NCBI GenBank assembly: GCA_018907035.1
Contig: JACCIC010000282.1
Coordinates: 436,501-500,500 of the forward strand
Origin: Sycobia sp. Sy_11
Taxonomy: Eukaryota; Arthropoda; Insecta; Hymenoptera; Epichrysomallidae
Direction of reading: 5' to 3'
Length of the DNA: 64,000 bases
A model generated the notes under the pieces. That model saw nothing but the letters and a program-made list of their open reading frames with translations. It did no database searches and was not told the origin of the DNA. Of this stretch, positions 35,650 to 47,235 are shown in pieces; positions within the stretch are counted from its first letter, which is position 1, and the number at the start of each line of letters is the position of its first letter. Position numbers and translations under genes: made by a program.

Positions 35650-36845
35650 GTACAAAATGAAATAAAGTGTTCCAAAATACTTAAAATGTTGATAGTCGCA
35701 CACGGTAACTTTACTCTAAGTCAAATATTTATAAGTGGCTCTTTCAAGAAGGCCTAGAAAACACCATGATGAATCTTGTTCTGGACAACCGAGCATGTCA
35801 ATAACTGACGAAAACGTAAAAAGTCAAGAAAATAGTGTTGGAAATTAATAAATATTTTTATTGGTCTTACAGTCCAATTAAATAAATCCAAAATAATAAT
35901 AATAATACGTAATAATATCCATATATATTTATATTAACATTAATACATCAATATACAAAAAATAAAAAATAAAAATTAAGAATGATACTGACAGTCAGAC
36001 TGTCAAACCATCCCCGTAGACTAATCTGAAAATAAAATATTAGTTGAAAAAAATTTTATGTTAGTAAAGTGCAATCTGACTGTCCACACCATCCTAAAAT
36101 TTTTCAGATTAGTCTACGGGGTGATTTTACACAAGGACAGTATTTTTTATTTTTTGTGTATTGATGTATTAATATTAATATAAATATATATTGATATTAT
36201 TACGTATTGTTATTATTATTTTTGATTGATTTAATTGGACTTTAAGACGAATGAAAATATTTATTAATTTGTATATAAGCAGTCGACAAAAGCACAATTA
36301 AAATAAAATAGTGTTGGGAAATCGTCGAATAACCGTAAGGGAAGTTGACGTTGATATGAATATCTACTTTGTTACGTGCCTTTGTTTTGTGGATGAGACG
36401 TGTGTCAGCAAAGTTCATTTCGAAATTGCTAGATTTGACCAAAGAAATTTCACGTAAGGATCGCTGAGTAGCTGCTAAATGTAGTCAATGATGACTCAGA
36501 TTTGCTCAAAGGGTGATGAAACATCACAAGATGTGATGAAATGTGGTTATATGTTTAAGCGTCGAGGCACGCCAAGATCGATATAATATTAAGGTATTGC
36601 TTACTGTTTTCTTAGATTATCAATACGTATCCAGAGTATCATTTCGAAGTTATTCACCGTTTGCATGAAGCATTATAAAAAAAAACGTCCGGAATTGTAG
36701 AAAAACCATTCATAGTTAGTACACTACTATAATGCACCAGCTCGCACTTCATTACTTGTTCGTAATTTTTTAGCCAATAACAACGACGTACCTTAGCCAC
36801 CGAATTCAGTAGATTTGCCTTACTTTACTTCATAAGCATTTGTCA
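35650..36845 (+). pseudogene. mariner transposase relic interrupted by a foldback element
   Basis: A third, irritans-like mariner lineage. N-terminal pieces read CSKILKMLIVAHGNFTLS and KWLFQEGLEN (about 35665-35765), followed in another frame by DDESCSGQPSMSITDENV. The frame is then split by the foldback insertion at 35846-36304 and resumes at 36307 with KIVLGNRRITVREVDVD. Further on are KVLLTVFLDYQ (about 36592-36624), EVIHRLHEAL and, near 36735-36785, NAPARTSLLVRNFLANNNDV followed by PPNSVDL. Stops and frameshifts are frequent, and the C-terminus is cut where the next LINE begins. The terminal repeats were not found. Confidence 0.8.
35844..36304. mobile_element. foldback (palindromic) element inserted in the mariner relic
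   Basis: A ~460-bp element that is almost one long inverted repeat: arm 35844-36032 pairs with 36101-36272, both containing GTCTTA(C/A)AGTCCAATTAAAT, TACGTAATAATATC and CCCGTAGACTAATCTG. Inner blocks contain further short inverted strings (GACAGTCAGA and its complement). Outside the right arm is a terminal segment (GTCGACAAAAGCACAATTAA) absent on the left but shared with the copy at 20.04 kb. Flanking it is a direct repeat, AAAATAGTGTTGGAAAT at 35829-35845 and the same with one extra G at 36305-36322, matching a single stretch of the interrupted transposase frame. It has no coding capacity. Confidence 0.85.
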
Positions 36846-36855
36846 AGTATTATAA

Positions 36856-37154
36856 TTCAAAAACAACATGGATTTGTTCTGGGTTTGTTCTTTTTGTTAA
36901 TACTAAACCTTCATATCTGATGCATTTTGCGAATTAAGATAAGTTAAGATTGCTTATTTTGAATTTAGAAAAGCATTTGACTCTGTCAAAGAAAATATTA
37001 ATCCAAAACTTGCGAATTACGGTTGTAATCATAAAGCTCTCCAGTGGTTTCAATCGTATTTGACTGAACGAACTCACATTTTACGATTACCAGCCGATCT
37101 GTTAATTATATCACAAATATCTTCTAGTGTTTATCAACTATACATATTATATAC

Positions 37155-37216
<62 letters not shown>

Positions 37217-38325
37217 ATTTCTCTTCTATATTCCAATTCACGAAATGTCTTTTTCATGCCGATGATGTAAAGTTATATATGAAAATTAAATTCCCGATTA
37301 ATGTCTTACTTCGGAAAATATTGATAACCTTGGCTTATGGGCGCTTGAAAATAATTTAACGTAAAACGTTGATAAACACTCTGTTAATACATTTAATATA
37401 ACTCTAAATACTATTTATATTGCTTATAAAATTTAAAGAATGTTACGGTGTATTTAATATATTTGATTGCTGTTTTATCATTTACAGACCACGTAAATTA
37501 TATTAATAGTAAAGTATCTAGAATGTTTGCTAACCCGTAGAAGCACTAATGATTTTATATATTTGATGCGATTATTCAAGTATTCAATTGATATGTAGCT
37601 CCTATTATCACATATAGCTCTATTATATATCAGGCTTATACATTACAAGCTCAAAATCAAATTGAGTAAGTCAGTAATATGTAACTAAAATTCTGCTCAT
37701 ATAAATGAAGAAATACACTATTATATAATGACCAAGATTATACTAGACTTTATACTCTCTATAAAGCACTACCATTTATTTTTTTTTGTACAAATGGATT
37801 AACAATTTTATAAATTGTATTATATTAATATCTTTTCTTCTTTTAAGAACCTTAAACTGCAGAATCAGAAAACTTTACATACTGATTAATTACCAAGTAT
37901 CTATACCAAACTATTATTATGTTTTCCTCATTATAACATTAAGAAGAATATGAAGAAAACTTCCATCTTATATTAGCGAATTCTTGAATATATTTATATT
38001 TCAGAACGAGATATCTATAATATAATATAATAAGACATCTATACTATAATAAGATATAAGAAACAACTCTTCTTAAACAAAATTTTTGAAATTAACTTCT
38101 CTACTAGGAAAACTACGATCACCGTTTCTTTTCTAATATATGACTTTATTTTTTACATTTATGGTACCGATCTTCGCAACCGTAAGAACTGCGCTCATTT
38201 ATTTACGTTGTTATAAGTTGCTTATAATTATATCTTTAATGTATTTTAATCTTCTTTCTTTGTATTTTAAAAGGGTTCTTTTTCATGTAATTATAAATAC
38301 ATAAATAAATAAATCAATAACAGCG
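36856..38325 (+). pseudogene. CR1/Jockey-type LINE reverse transcriptase relic
   Basis: Plus-strand relic of a non-LTR retrotransposon ORF2. In order: KQHGFVLGLF (family QHGF.PGRS) near 36870-36900; FRKAFDSVKENINPKLANYG near 36963-37022, carrying the first catalytic palm region; ALQWFQSYLTERTH; then a (TA)n expansion at 37160-37206 that replaces the following block; CLFHADDVKLYMKI near 37245-37290, the catalytic [FY]ADD box with His for the aromatic residue; NLGLWALENNLT; and SFTDHVNYINSKVSRMFAN near 37476-37533. Only stretches remain open. The relic ends in A-rich AAAT units (38291-38320), a LINE tail. Its left edge abuts the mariner relic. Confidence 0.8.
37160..37206. repeat. (TA)n tract inside the LINE relic
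   Basis: TA run lying between the fingers-palm part and the ADD box of the decayed reverse transcriptase. Confidence 0.97.
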
Positions 38326-39285
38326 AGCCATTGGCATTCCGTATAGTTTTAATGTCGTTTAATTTCGTATGTAATTGTAAGATTTATCGATGGTCTGCTT
38401 TCAGTGTAGATCAAAATTTTTGTTCTTCAGTGGCCAATTAAAATAGATAGTATGAAGATAGTGATGGATAAAAACGCAGGCAGCACGGTTCGGTATAGAA
38501 GATAAACTATCTGTGTCAAAAATGTTTTTAAATGAAAATTGCAGACAGGGTAGCGTACTGTGAAAGTTCGGAACTATCGCGGACACAAATCACTCGTAAC
38601 CACCCGTTTTGATTTGGATCACTCGAACTGAGCGACTTTATCGACGTGACAATCGATAAATTGTATGTGAAAATATAGAAGAAGAAAAGCACAATAGGAA
38701 AATGAGGTGCGATCTCATACAAGTGTTCTCCGCTGTTTATGGTTCAAAAGTTCTTACCGCTAATATAATCCCTCGTCCTCAACTATATTATATTATATAT
38801 TTATTATAATCTTCATGAAGGATTATAATTTTAAATTGCTTTGCATGTACTACACGATGTGATCTAATCTGTAAGTAATGTAAGTGTAAATAGTTAAAAT
38901 CTTGCTCGTGTATCATGTGTGTATTAAAATTTCTTCCATTTTGATTCAAATTTTTTCTAATTTTTTTATTATAAAGAACAAGATTTAAATGCTTTTATTT
39001 AGGGAAGGAGTAAGCCTTTGGTGAACAATCTTAAAAGAAGTAGTATATGATATTTTTATATAGATTTTTATGTTTCCAGATATCTTAATATGTATTCAGT
39101 TTAAGTTTAATGCTTTTTTATAAACATATTTTAATTTCACTCTAGATCTGCTAGATTAAATTTTCTCTCTATAAATTTTTTCATCTTACGTATAGTGGAT
39201 GTGAGCTCATAAAAATGATCATAGATAACGATGCTTTCTAATAGCCGTATTTGCATTAATGTATTAAATATAATTTTTTATTGCA
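38326..39285. other. AT-rich non-coding DNA
   Basis: No gene is recognised. 38400-38730 is more balanced in composition but has no coherent frame. Confidence 0.45.
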
Positions 39286-39289
39286 AACA

Positions 39290-39397
39290 ATGTACCAGAA
39301 ATTCTGAGAAATTCGAACATTAACTTCAAGTTTCGTGACCACTCCTCTGATATTAACAATATGCTTAGAAACATCGAATTACAAACCACTGTACGAA
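39290..39397 (-). repeat. unclassified repeat, inverted copy
   Basis: Read on the minus strand this segment aligns along about 95 bases with 41035-41140 on the plus strand, sharing for example AATTCGATGT and CATATTGTTAAT followed by CAGAGGAGTG. The two copies face opposite ways about 1.7 kb apart. The right edge abuts a mariner fragment. Family unknown. Confidence 0.7.
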
Positions 39398-39520
39398 CTG
39401 CATTTCCAACATCCGTATTCTCCAGATCTGGGCCTCAGTGACTTTTGCTTGTTTGCGGATCTCCAATGAATATTGGCTGGAAAAAATTTCAGCACTAGTA
39501 AACTGGCAATCAATTAATCA
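39398..39520 (+). pseudogene. mariner transposase C-terminal fragment
   Basis: Reads YELHFQHPYSPDLGLSDFCL then FADLQ, a stop, and ILAGKNFS, matching the third catalytic block of mariner transposases (HPPYSPDLAPSDF.LF.DLK..L.GK.F). The catalytic Asp of the SDF string is kept. Only this short piece remains. Confidence 0.75.
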
Positions 39521-41015
39521 AATTTAAGGCTTGAAATTGTAGTTTTCATTTATTTAAATTTATCCATCCAACGCGTATATGAAATCGTAGCATCTCTTCA
39601 TGTTGGAGAGTTTTGATATAACAATCTATTTAAAGAAACAATACAGAAAGAGATAATAGAAATTAATTTACACATGCATTTAAGGAAAGCTGAATTCATT
39701 AAAGCAATAGATTTAGTTTTTAATAAATAAATGTTTTTTTTTCCAATATTTTCTATGCACCAAGATACCATTGTCTAATCGCATCACCTTCGTCACGGAT
39801 CATAGTTTATATGGTAAATAATTTAGTAATGGAAAATCGAAAATATTACATTGTTTCCATTGAATTTTAAATCAATTATCTATAAAAAGTTCTATAGATG
39901 ACGTCTTTGTATTGTTCCCGAAGATTGTTTTGTCGACAAAATGGAGGATATGTTTAATTCCATTCATCATAGAATTAAAATTAAAAACGAAATACAGTTA
40001 AACAATAAATTAAATTTTGTGGACATTAGTGTTATTAAAAATAGTACTAACATAAAAAAATTAAATTCGTATTACGTATTCTTACACAACAACCTATGAA
40101 ACTTTTCTATCATTATTTTTTTGAGGTTTTGGAGAAAATTCTACATTAATTAAGTAAAATTCTCTTTTATTTATGATAAAAGTTAACATATGAGTAATAT
40201 AAACAATACTTATTACTTGAATAATATTAATTCATGTCATATTTATTAGTTCTGCTCGGCTCCGATAGTGATACATAACAGGTTGAAAAGATCGTGGGCT
40301 AATATAGTAAAACAGTTTTAGTTATTACAGTCCAATTACATTTATGATACAAAGATTACAAAGATCAATAATCGTTTTTATTGATTTGTGACACGATCAA
40401 TTATTTTGATGAAACAATACTTTTTTTCTTCATATGGGGCCGTTTTTCGTAATTGCAATCAGTAGTATTTTTTTCGAGACAAACAAATGTTTTATTAACA
40501 CATGAAATTTTTTATTCATTTTTTTACAATCGCAAAAATTTCTTTACCGACAATGCTACATTTCACAAACGAATTGACCGATTCCTGTGAAATGTATAAA
40601 TGTATCTTTTATAGATTGGTAAAAAATAAAAATCATATGGATTTAATTCTAGTAACGTCATCTATACCTCAGTCTATGAACTTTCGAGCCCACCTAATAG
40701 GATATTTATGTTCCGTCTGTTTAAAAGACTTCATGCAAAATTAATAAAGAGTTTGGTGGATTTCTACGAAATAAATTTAGAATATTTTTTTAACAATCAA
40801 ACGTTCTTTAATCTTTGTTACGTTTCATTTTCGTTTCATTTAATTTTTGCAATCGTCCACTTGCCAACGAGAATCGTTCCATTAAAATATTCTCCTAGAA
40901 AATGCACATCTAGCTATACTCTTAATTGTTCACTGAAAGTTCGAAAAAGAAAAAAGCTCACCATCACAGCTGTAATTAGTATTAGCCTAATGTGCTGTTT
41001 GGAATGAAGTTTCGA
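39521..41015. other. AT-rich non-coding DNA
   Basis: No gene is recognised. Near 40300-40350 a string TTATTACAGTCCAATTACAT resembles one arm of the foldback family, possibly a third, single-arm remnant. Confidence 0.4.
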
Positions 41016-41019
41016 CAAA

Positions 41020-41206
41020 AAATTTCCTAATTGCAAGGAATAGTAGTGGTTTGGAATTCGATGTCTCTAATCATATTGTTAATGTCAGAGGAGTGCCCAC
41101 GAAAGTTAAAGTTACGGTTAGAATTTCTCGAAATTACATGCTCGCTTTGTCTGGCATTGGGTTACTTGTCAGTGCAGTGTCTATTGAAATTATGGACCGT
41201 CATTAG
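41020..41206 (+). repeat. unclassified repeat, forward copy with open frame
   Basis: Forward copy of the repeat at 39290-39397. An open frame without start codon runs from 40991 to a stop at 41204-41206 and includes LEFDVSNHIVNVRGVPTKVK and ISRNYMLALSGIGLLVSAV, the latter hydrophobic. I do not recognise the protein. Because a diverged copy exists nearby, a TE-derived coding remnant is more likely than a host exon. Confidence 0.5.
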
Positions 41207-41338
41207 AGCATCTATATATAAAGGAGGCAGTCAATGCTGAAATGTATAAAAGAGAAACCGGGATTAGGTAGTTTTTCTTTCACGCCGCTCGCTATAGTGA
41301 ATGAATATGTAGATGCATACTTTTAAATCAAAAATTTT

Positions 41339-41343
<5 letters not shown>

Positions 41344-41401
<58 letters not shown>
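41344..41401. repeat. (TA)n microsatellite
   Basis: Uninterrupted TA run. Confidence 0.97.
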
Positions 41402-41404
<3 letters not shown>

Positions 41405-42865
41405 AAAACCTGATTCTCTTGAAACTTAGAAAAAGAGAAATTCAGTTGTGCTACAGTTAATATATCATATAGCATTTGTATCACTGTTATTTTAATTGGG
41501 ACTACTGTAATCTTAAGTGGAGTACAATAAACCATGCGTAGGTATTACTTCATTGATAGTCTACATAGTGATTTATACTATTGAAAATGTTAGTAACATT
41601 CAAGATCTATATTTAGATGATGTCGGATTATTCGATGGTTTAGACCACTGTGTATTTCTGATATATCAAAATATTTTTAAGAATTTTTGAGAAATTTTTG
41701 AACTTACAATAAATACTGATGTAATACATTTTTACGATAAATATTCGTGCAAAACATAATTTTTTTGTTAATTTGAATCAATATGTTTAGGTAAATTACC
41801 ATATTTCTGTAAATTAAAAAAATAATGTCGTCGGTGGTGCATGTTTTTCTAAAATTGAATTATCCAATTTTCAAAACCTGAAGAGACCCAGATTTAGTAG
41901 AGTTCTCGCTAGAATCAGAATTATTAAATTTTAAACAAAGTATAAAAATAATAATATGATCTCTGCTTAAATATATTCCGACAAACAGGACTTTTTAAAG
42001 ATGGCTTTTCTTTCATTTAAAAAATGAAGATATAGATTAAAATTCAAAACGCTGATTCCAACTACATCTTTACACCTGCCTGACGACCATGAAGCTAAAA
42101 TATCGAAACGATAGATTAAGCACTTTTGAGAAAAAGATAGATGCTTCAAGAAAGAACTCCACATAGAGTTATATTTTAAGTTTGAAAGATTTGAATATGT
42201 ATAACTGTAGGTTATCGGTATATAATATACATATATTGAATTTATTAGTAATCTTGATCCTTTGACAATACTTTGAAAATTATCTCTCTTTATCGTCTAC
42301 GTATCCTAATTCTTTGCGTTGTTGAAAATTCACCCTTTACTTCTCCTTCCTTGTTGTAATGGTTCATGCCACTGCAACTCCTTAATTTCCATTGTCACTC
42401 TTAATAGACACTCTTTGGTGCTGTTAATAGTACGGTGAATGTAAGAAAATATGTCAAATTAAGGAACGCGTGATTATATTATACAAGTATTACACAGTTT
42501 TTAAGCAATTATATAATATTTAAAATACAACATGAAAAACACACCATAAGTAGCTTGCATAATTATACAAAATGAGCAGTTGTAGATATAAGTTGAATCG
42601 AACTGCTTAAGTAAATATACAGGATGGGTGTTTCTTCTGGCAGTCTATTCTGGTATATGGAAAGCAGACCCGATTTAAGAAACATTTGAAATTCTGTAAG
42701 AATTTATCCATACCTCCGGAAAAAATATGGTAACGTTTACAGAGCAATAAAAAATTGAGTAGATAAAATTGACAAGTGCAAAAATGCTTCGGCGTTTCCA
42801 AAAGTACTAAAGCATTTACAATATCATCTATCCATCGTTAACAGGGAAAAACTGTCTGTATCTAG
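41402..42865. other. AT-rich non-coding DNA
   Basis: No gene or recognisable repeat is seen. Confidence 0.45.
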
Positions 42866-42866
42866 T

Positions 42867-42867
<1 letters not shown>

Positions 42868-42897
<30 letters not shown>
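42868..42897. repeat. (GA)n microsatellite
   Basis: Short GA run at the left edge of a GC-richer block. Confidence 0.95.
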
Positions 42898-42899
<2 letters not shown>

Positions 42900-42900
<1 letters not shown>

Positions 42901-43650
42901 GGAGAGAAAGAACGTTGTATAGAGAATACAAAAACAAAGATGAATTATAAAAAAAATACAGCAATAACAAGCGAGAGCAGTGCCGAGAACGACAGGAAAA
43001 GGAGATAAAAATACTAGAAAACGTAGAGAGCGACCGGCATGGGGAGAAAGAAACGTCAAACCGATAAAAATACGTCATCAGAGAAAGCCCGGAAAGTCGT
43101 AAATTCTCGGGCTCTATAGCTTCGCGGATCAGGCGCGGTCTGGTACCGAGAAATCCATCCTCTTCTGTTGCTTCCAATCCGATGCATTTGCTCTCGCTCG
43201 TGATATCGCTTCCTGTTTGTATGCGCTTAGCCCTCGAAAACCCTAGGTGTTTGTGTACACATCACGCGCGCACGCACGTGCGCCAACATAAAAATCGCCG
43301 TCACCCGTGGCCGCGAGCCAGAGATACGCGAAGAATACGGGCTGACTGTGTCAGCAAAAGGGAGAACGGAGATGAAGGGTACACGTGCCAATGTATTTAC
43401 CGGAAGAAGAGGCCTTTACGTTCGGGGATTTCGGCAAAAAAGTAAATTGGTTAGAGTAAGGGGGCGTCGGGATGAAATCTTATTGATCGTTTGATTTTAC
43501 TGATCAGGCCACAAGTTGGATGAAAACAGACGAGAAACAGCAAAGTAAAAATGCAAGCGACATGATGGACATCTCGCTTGGCGAGAGAATAGGTATATAT
43601 GGGTGAGGGATCAGAATTAGTTTTGGAAACCAGTTCGTCTATAAATGGTG
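42900..43650. other. GC-richer non-coding island
   Basis: Composition is more balanced from about 42900 to 43650. An inverted pair GCTGAC/GTCAGC with a 3-base spacer lies at 43341-43355, and a TATA-like CTATAAATGG near 43640. No convincing coding frame is seen. Promoter or enhancer function is possible but unproven. Confidence 0.3.
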
Positions 43651-43784
43651 GCGATATTACGGCTAGTAACAATTTTTTCATTTTTCATTTCAAAGTTACT
43701 TCTTTATATATTTCTATTTTTTGTTTTCTATATTTTCTATATTTTCTATATCGAGAAGATACTTAGGTCTCATCATTTTCTCTA

Positions 43785-43787
<3 letters not shown>

Positions 43788-43847
<60 letters not shown>

Positions 43848-43864
43848 CTTTCTGTTTCTCTGTT

Positions 43865-43904
<40 letters not shown>

Positions 43905-43930
43905 CCTTTCTATCTTTGATTCGCTCTCTT

Positions 43931-43967
<37 letters not shown>
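43788..43967. repeat. long interrupted (CT)n microsatellite
   Basis: Three CT runs separated by TTTCTGTTTCTC-type interruptions; open frames on both strands (Ser-Leu and Arg-Glu) are artefacts. Confidence 0.97.
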
Positions 43968-43969
<2 letters not shown>

Positions 43970-43970
<1 letters not shown>

Positions 43971-45245
43971 ACATAAAGTGTTTCTTTTACAAATGTTTCT
44001 TTTATACTTCTGAACGCTCGCTGTGGAGTGGTTGGGCAATAAAGAACTCGTTGCTCTTAATATGCTAACTGCAACGGGTATCTGTTCCTTCCCAATGTAA
44101 GAAGCATATTTCTGGAATAATCTTCCAGTAGATATTCATAATCTGCAATAACTTAGTGGATTTGAATCAGAATGAGAAGATACTACTTTCGTCTTGAATA
44201 ATTTGTAAATTAAAATAAATGATTAAATTTGTGAAACCGTTCATATCGCGCAAATTAGTCAGGCCGTCAAGTGTATTCGATTACAAGAAAAACTTATTCT
44301 GGCCCTCGCTACACCATAATAAATAGCAATACACGGTAATGTATCAGCCTGCTGGCTAAACCTATAATTACAGCTGTGATCAAATTTTAATGTTATCGCC
44401 TTCTTACGGATCAAGGCGGACAGCACTTTTTGATAATATACACGGTTATAAAAAGCATTCTTCTAAGAGAAGGTGGTACTTTTATTATATTGCATAAAAT
44501 TCTTCTAACCTAACCTGAACATCGTCGCACCGTTGCACCACATGGCAGCCATAGAGTAAATATAATTTAGTTATTTGCTGTCAAAATGAAGCAAATCTAG
44601 CAAATGTTAACCAGATGGATAGAATTAAATAGATTTAAATTTAGAAATTAAATTGAAACATCGAATAATAATAAAATAATTGTAAGTCAAATAATTGTAA
44701 GTCATGTTAAATTAGATATTTTAAAATTAGTTTATTCTAAATATATCAATAAATAAACAATAACCCTACAATTACAATTAAATGACATTAATTGGAATAT
44801 CTTGAATGAAATCCAGTATTTCTTAGTTTACAGTATGGTTCTAACAAAAATCTTATTATAATTTAGGCTGATTGTATTAATCAAATTTAAATAAATTTAA
44901 AATCATACTAAAATAAATTTCGTAAACCATTTCAAGAATGTAAAATATATTATTACTTTACAATTAACATTGATGCAAATTGTACTATCAGTCTCAATAA
45001 ATTTATCAAATGGTTAAAGACTACATAAAAATATTTCTTCTATTTTCAAAAATTTTGATGTTACTAGAAATATATCCAATTTGAATTAATAACTTTAAAA
45101 TTTATCAAAAATGTAAATTCTATTAATTCTGTATTAAAAATAAAAATACATCTATTGATTTTGTTTTGTTGAAAACTTAAATGAATTAGTTAAAATATAA
45201 ATAATTTTATAGTATATTTCTTACTGGATATGAATAAGCTTTTTT
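43970..45245. other. AT-rich non-coding DNA
   Basis: No gene is seen. 44270-44450 is somewhat more balanced and could be regulatory; nothing specific is recognised. Confidence 0.45.
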
Positions 45246-45249
45246 GATG

Positions 45250-45342
45250 TAACGAGACGTTTTCGGCCTGAGGCGAAGCCAAGAATTGTAACGAGATTTG
45301 TAAAGAAGCCGTCTCGTTCTAGGTAAGAATTAAATTTTTCCA
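45250..45342 (+). repeat. unclassified interspersed repeat, copy B
   Basis: Counterpart of 31522-31600: GAGGCGAAGCCAAGAATTGT, then AACGAGATTTGTAAA, then TCTAGGTAAGAATTAAATTT. This copy has a 9-bp perfect inverted pair (AACGAGACG at 45251-45259 and its complement at 45310-45318), hinting at a hairpin-ended DNA element. Confidence 0.6.
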
Positions 45343-46630
45343 TATGAAAAATGGAATTAAACTGTGAAGATGTTCTTTCTAGATCAGAATAAGGGAAAAG
45401 TCATTTTCTAATTTATGATTTTACTTGTTTATCTGTAGTGCTTTGAATGAATGGATACACAAATATTATTACACATAGAATAACCATTATAATTGAATCA
45501 ACTTATAATGTAAAATATTACTATATGTTTCTTTTTCATTTGGTTTTCAGATAGAAAACATTTAAAACGCTATAAAATAAATACGTATTGTATTACTATA
45601 TATCACGTGTTCTCTAATTCAGGCTCTATTGTTTTTTTCGCACGTTAAAATCAATTTCGTATGTTGTTATAGGGCATTTTCCAAATGGAAATGCATATGG
45701 AAGAACAAACTTACCGTACGTGGTAAGGAATAATATGTTTTTCTATCCAACAATTAATCTCATTTTTTAATAAAATAAAGTGTTAAAGTCTTCCAGAGTA
45801 AATAGATCTTATGATGTCTTTTTTATATTCTAGCTATTTTTATTTTATTGATGATTCCTGTAAGTAATGAATTCTTTCATGTAATCTTTGGTTTTTTTAT
45901 TGAATTAAACACTTTTTCGATAAAGCTGACGTTGATCATACCTTTAAGGAATCTTATTTTCTTGTACAAGGTTCATGAAGAGATTAATTATACACCAAGC
46001 TATATTTTTTCTTTCGAAGACGAAAGGAAAACATAGTATTGTCTCATCTATTCATTGCTGAACTTGACAAAGAAAAATATCAAGTTGATATTATACATAT
46101 GATTTAACGTATTTAACAGTACGATAAATTTAATGAAATTGAGCAAGAAACATTGTTTTTTCCTCTTTGCAACTAATTACTATTTATATCTTTGTAATCG
46201 AACAACTCACTGACTTTCCGCTGCAGATTTTTACTGTTGGTACATTTGATCGATGTAGAAGCTTTTTTTAGTTTTATAGTATCGACACCAGTTTAGCTTT
46301 GTCAACCTATTTCTTCATTTATGAAGATCTTAATATGAATATTGAGTACGACTAGTATAGAGAAACATCGCACGAAACCCCAATAGAGAAATAATAGCTA
46401 CAATTATAGATTTTGTTTTCGTCATCGAACAATTTTATATACATTCATTGTCAAACGATTTTTGAATATTTAATTTGAAGGGCATTGTACACGTATTCGC
46501 GAGCTCTCGCGCAATATCGATTTGAAAAAGAAAACGGAATTTAAATGTATTATTCAAATTTTTCCGTTGTAGAAAAATGATTTTTAAGTTTTTAGATTAC
46601 AGGAAATATGTTATGAATATAAACAAACTT
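45343..46630. other. AT-rich non-coding DNA
   Basis: No gene or recognisable repeat is seen. Confidence 0.45.
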
Positions 46631-46632
46631 AA

Positions 46633-47235
46633 TGTTCCCTATTATTAAGGATTGGGCTCAGTAGGAAGCAGAGGTTCGACACACACAAAAAAAGGAAATA
46701 TATATTTAAATATATGTGTATACAAGTATGACACTTGCTTATTTTATTTAACACAATAACTACAGAAATTGTTACTAATATTTTACGTTAAACGTAATAA
46801 AAATACACTTATAATTTCGATATCTCAACTGTATATATAAATGTTAATGATAATGAGGCTGAACAAGAGAGCCGCGACGCTGGCGCACATCCTTATATAC
46901 GTGTAGGCTTCGCCCTTTATCGGCGCGCCGCAGTTTTCGCTCGAACGTTTCCGTAAACCCAAAAGAAAGGGACAATGCTAAATGCGAGCATTTCCTTCGC
47001 CAAGTAAATATATTAAGAATAAGAATCGCTCGCTGCATTCCTCGCAGCTAAAACGGCCTAGGCTCGACCTAATGGTCTTATCTTACACGCCAGGATCCAT
47101 GTATTCCGAGACGAAGTCTCGCAGCGGGTCAAACAGCCTCGAGGTACACGAAGTAGCCTCGAGCTAGGGGCTAAGCAGCCGTGATCGTCAAGCGAATCAC
47201 GCTGAGCGAGTCGCCCGCGAGTTCATCTTTTTACA
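46633..47235 (-). mobile_element. possible solo LTR
   Basis: A ~600-bp block that begins TGTTCCC and ends TTTTTACA on the plus strand, so it has TG..CA edges. On the minus strand it has LTR-like order: a GC-rich U3-like part, a TATA box (CGTATATAAGG near 46895), a likely start region, and an AT-rich R/U5-like part with AATAAA-type strings near 46740. There is no internal region, hence solo. The 5-bp flanks (CTTAA and CTTTT) do not match, which weakens the call. Confidence 0.35.

Noticed and set aside
43341..43355. Maf-recognition-like inverted motif
   Set aside because: The half-sites are separated by three extra bases compared with the real MARE, so it is probably chance.
43645..44013. Open frames on both strands
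   Set aside because: Products are Ser-Leu on one strand and Arg-Glu on the other, from a CT/GA microsatellite.
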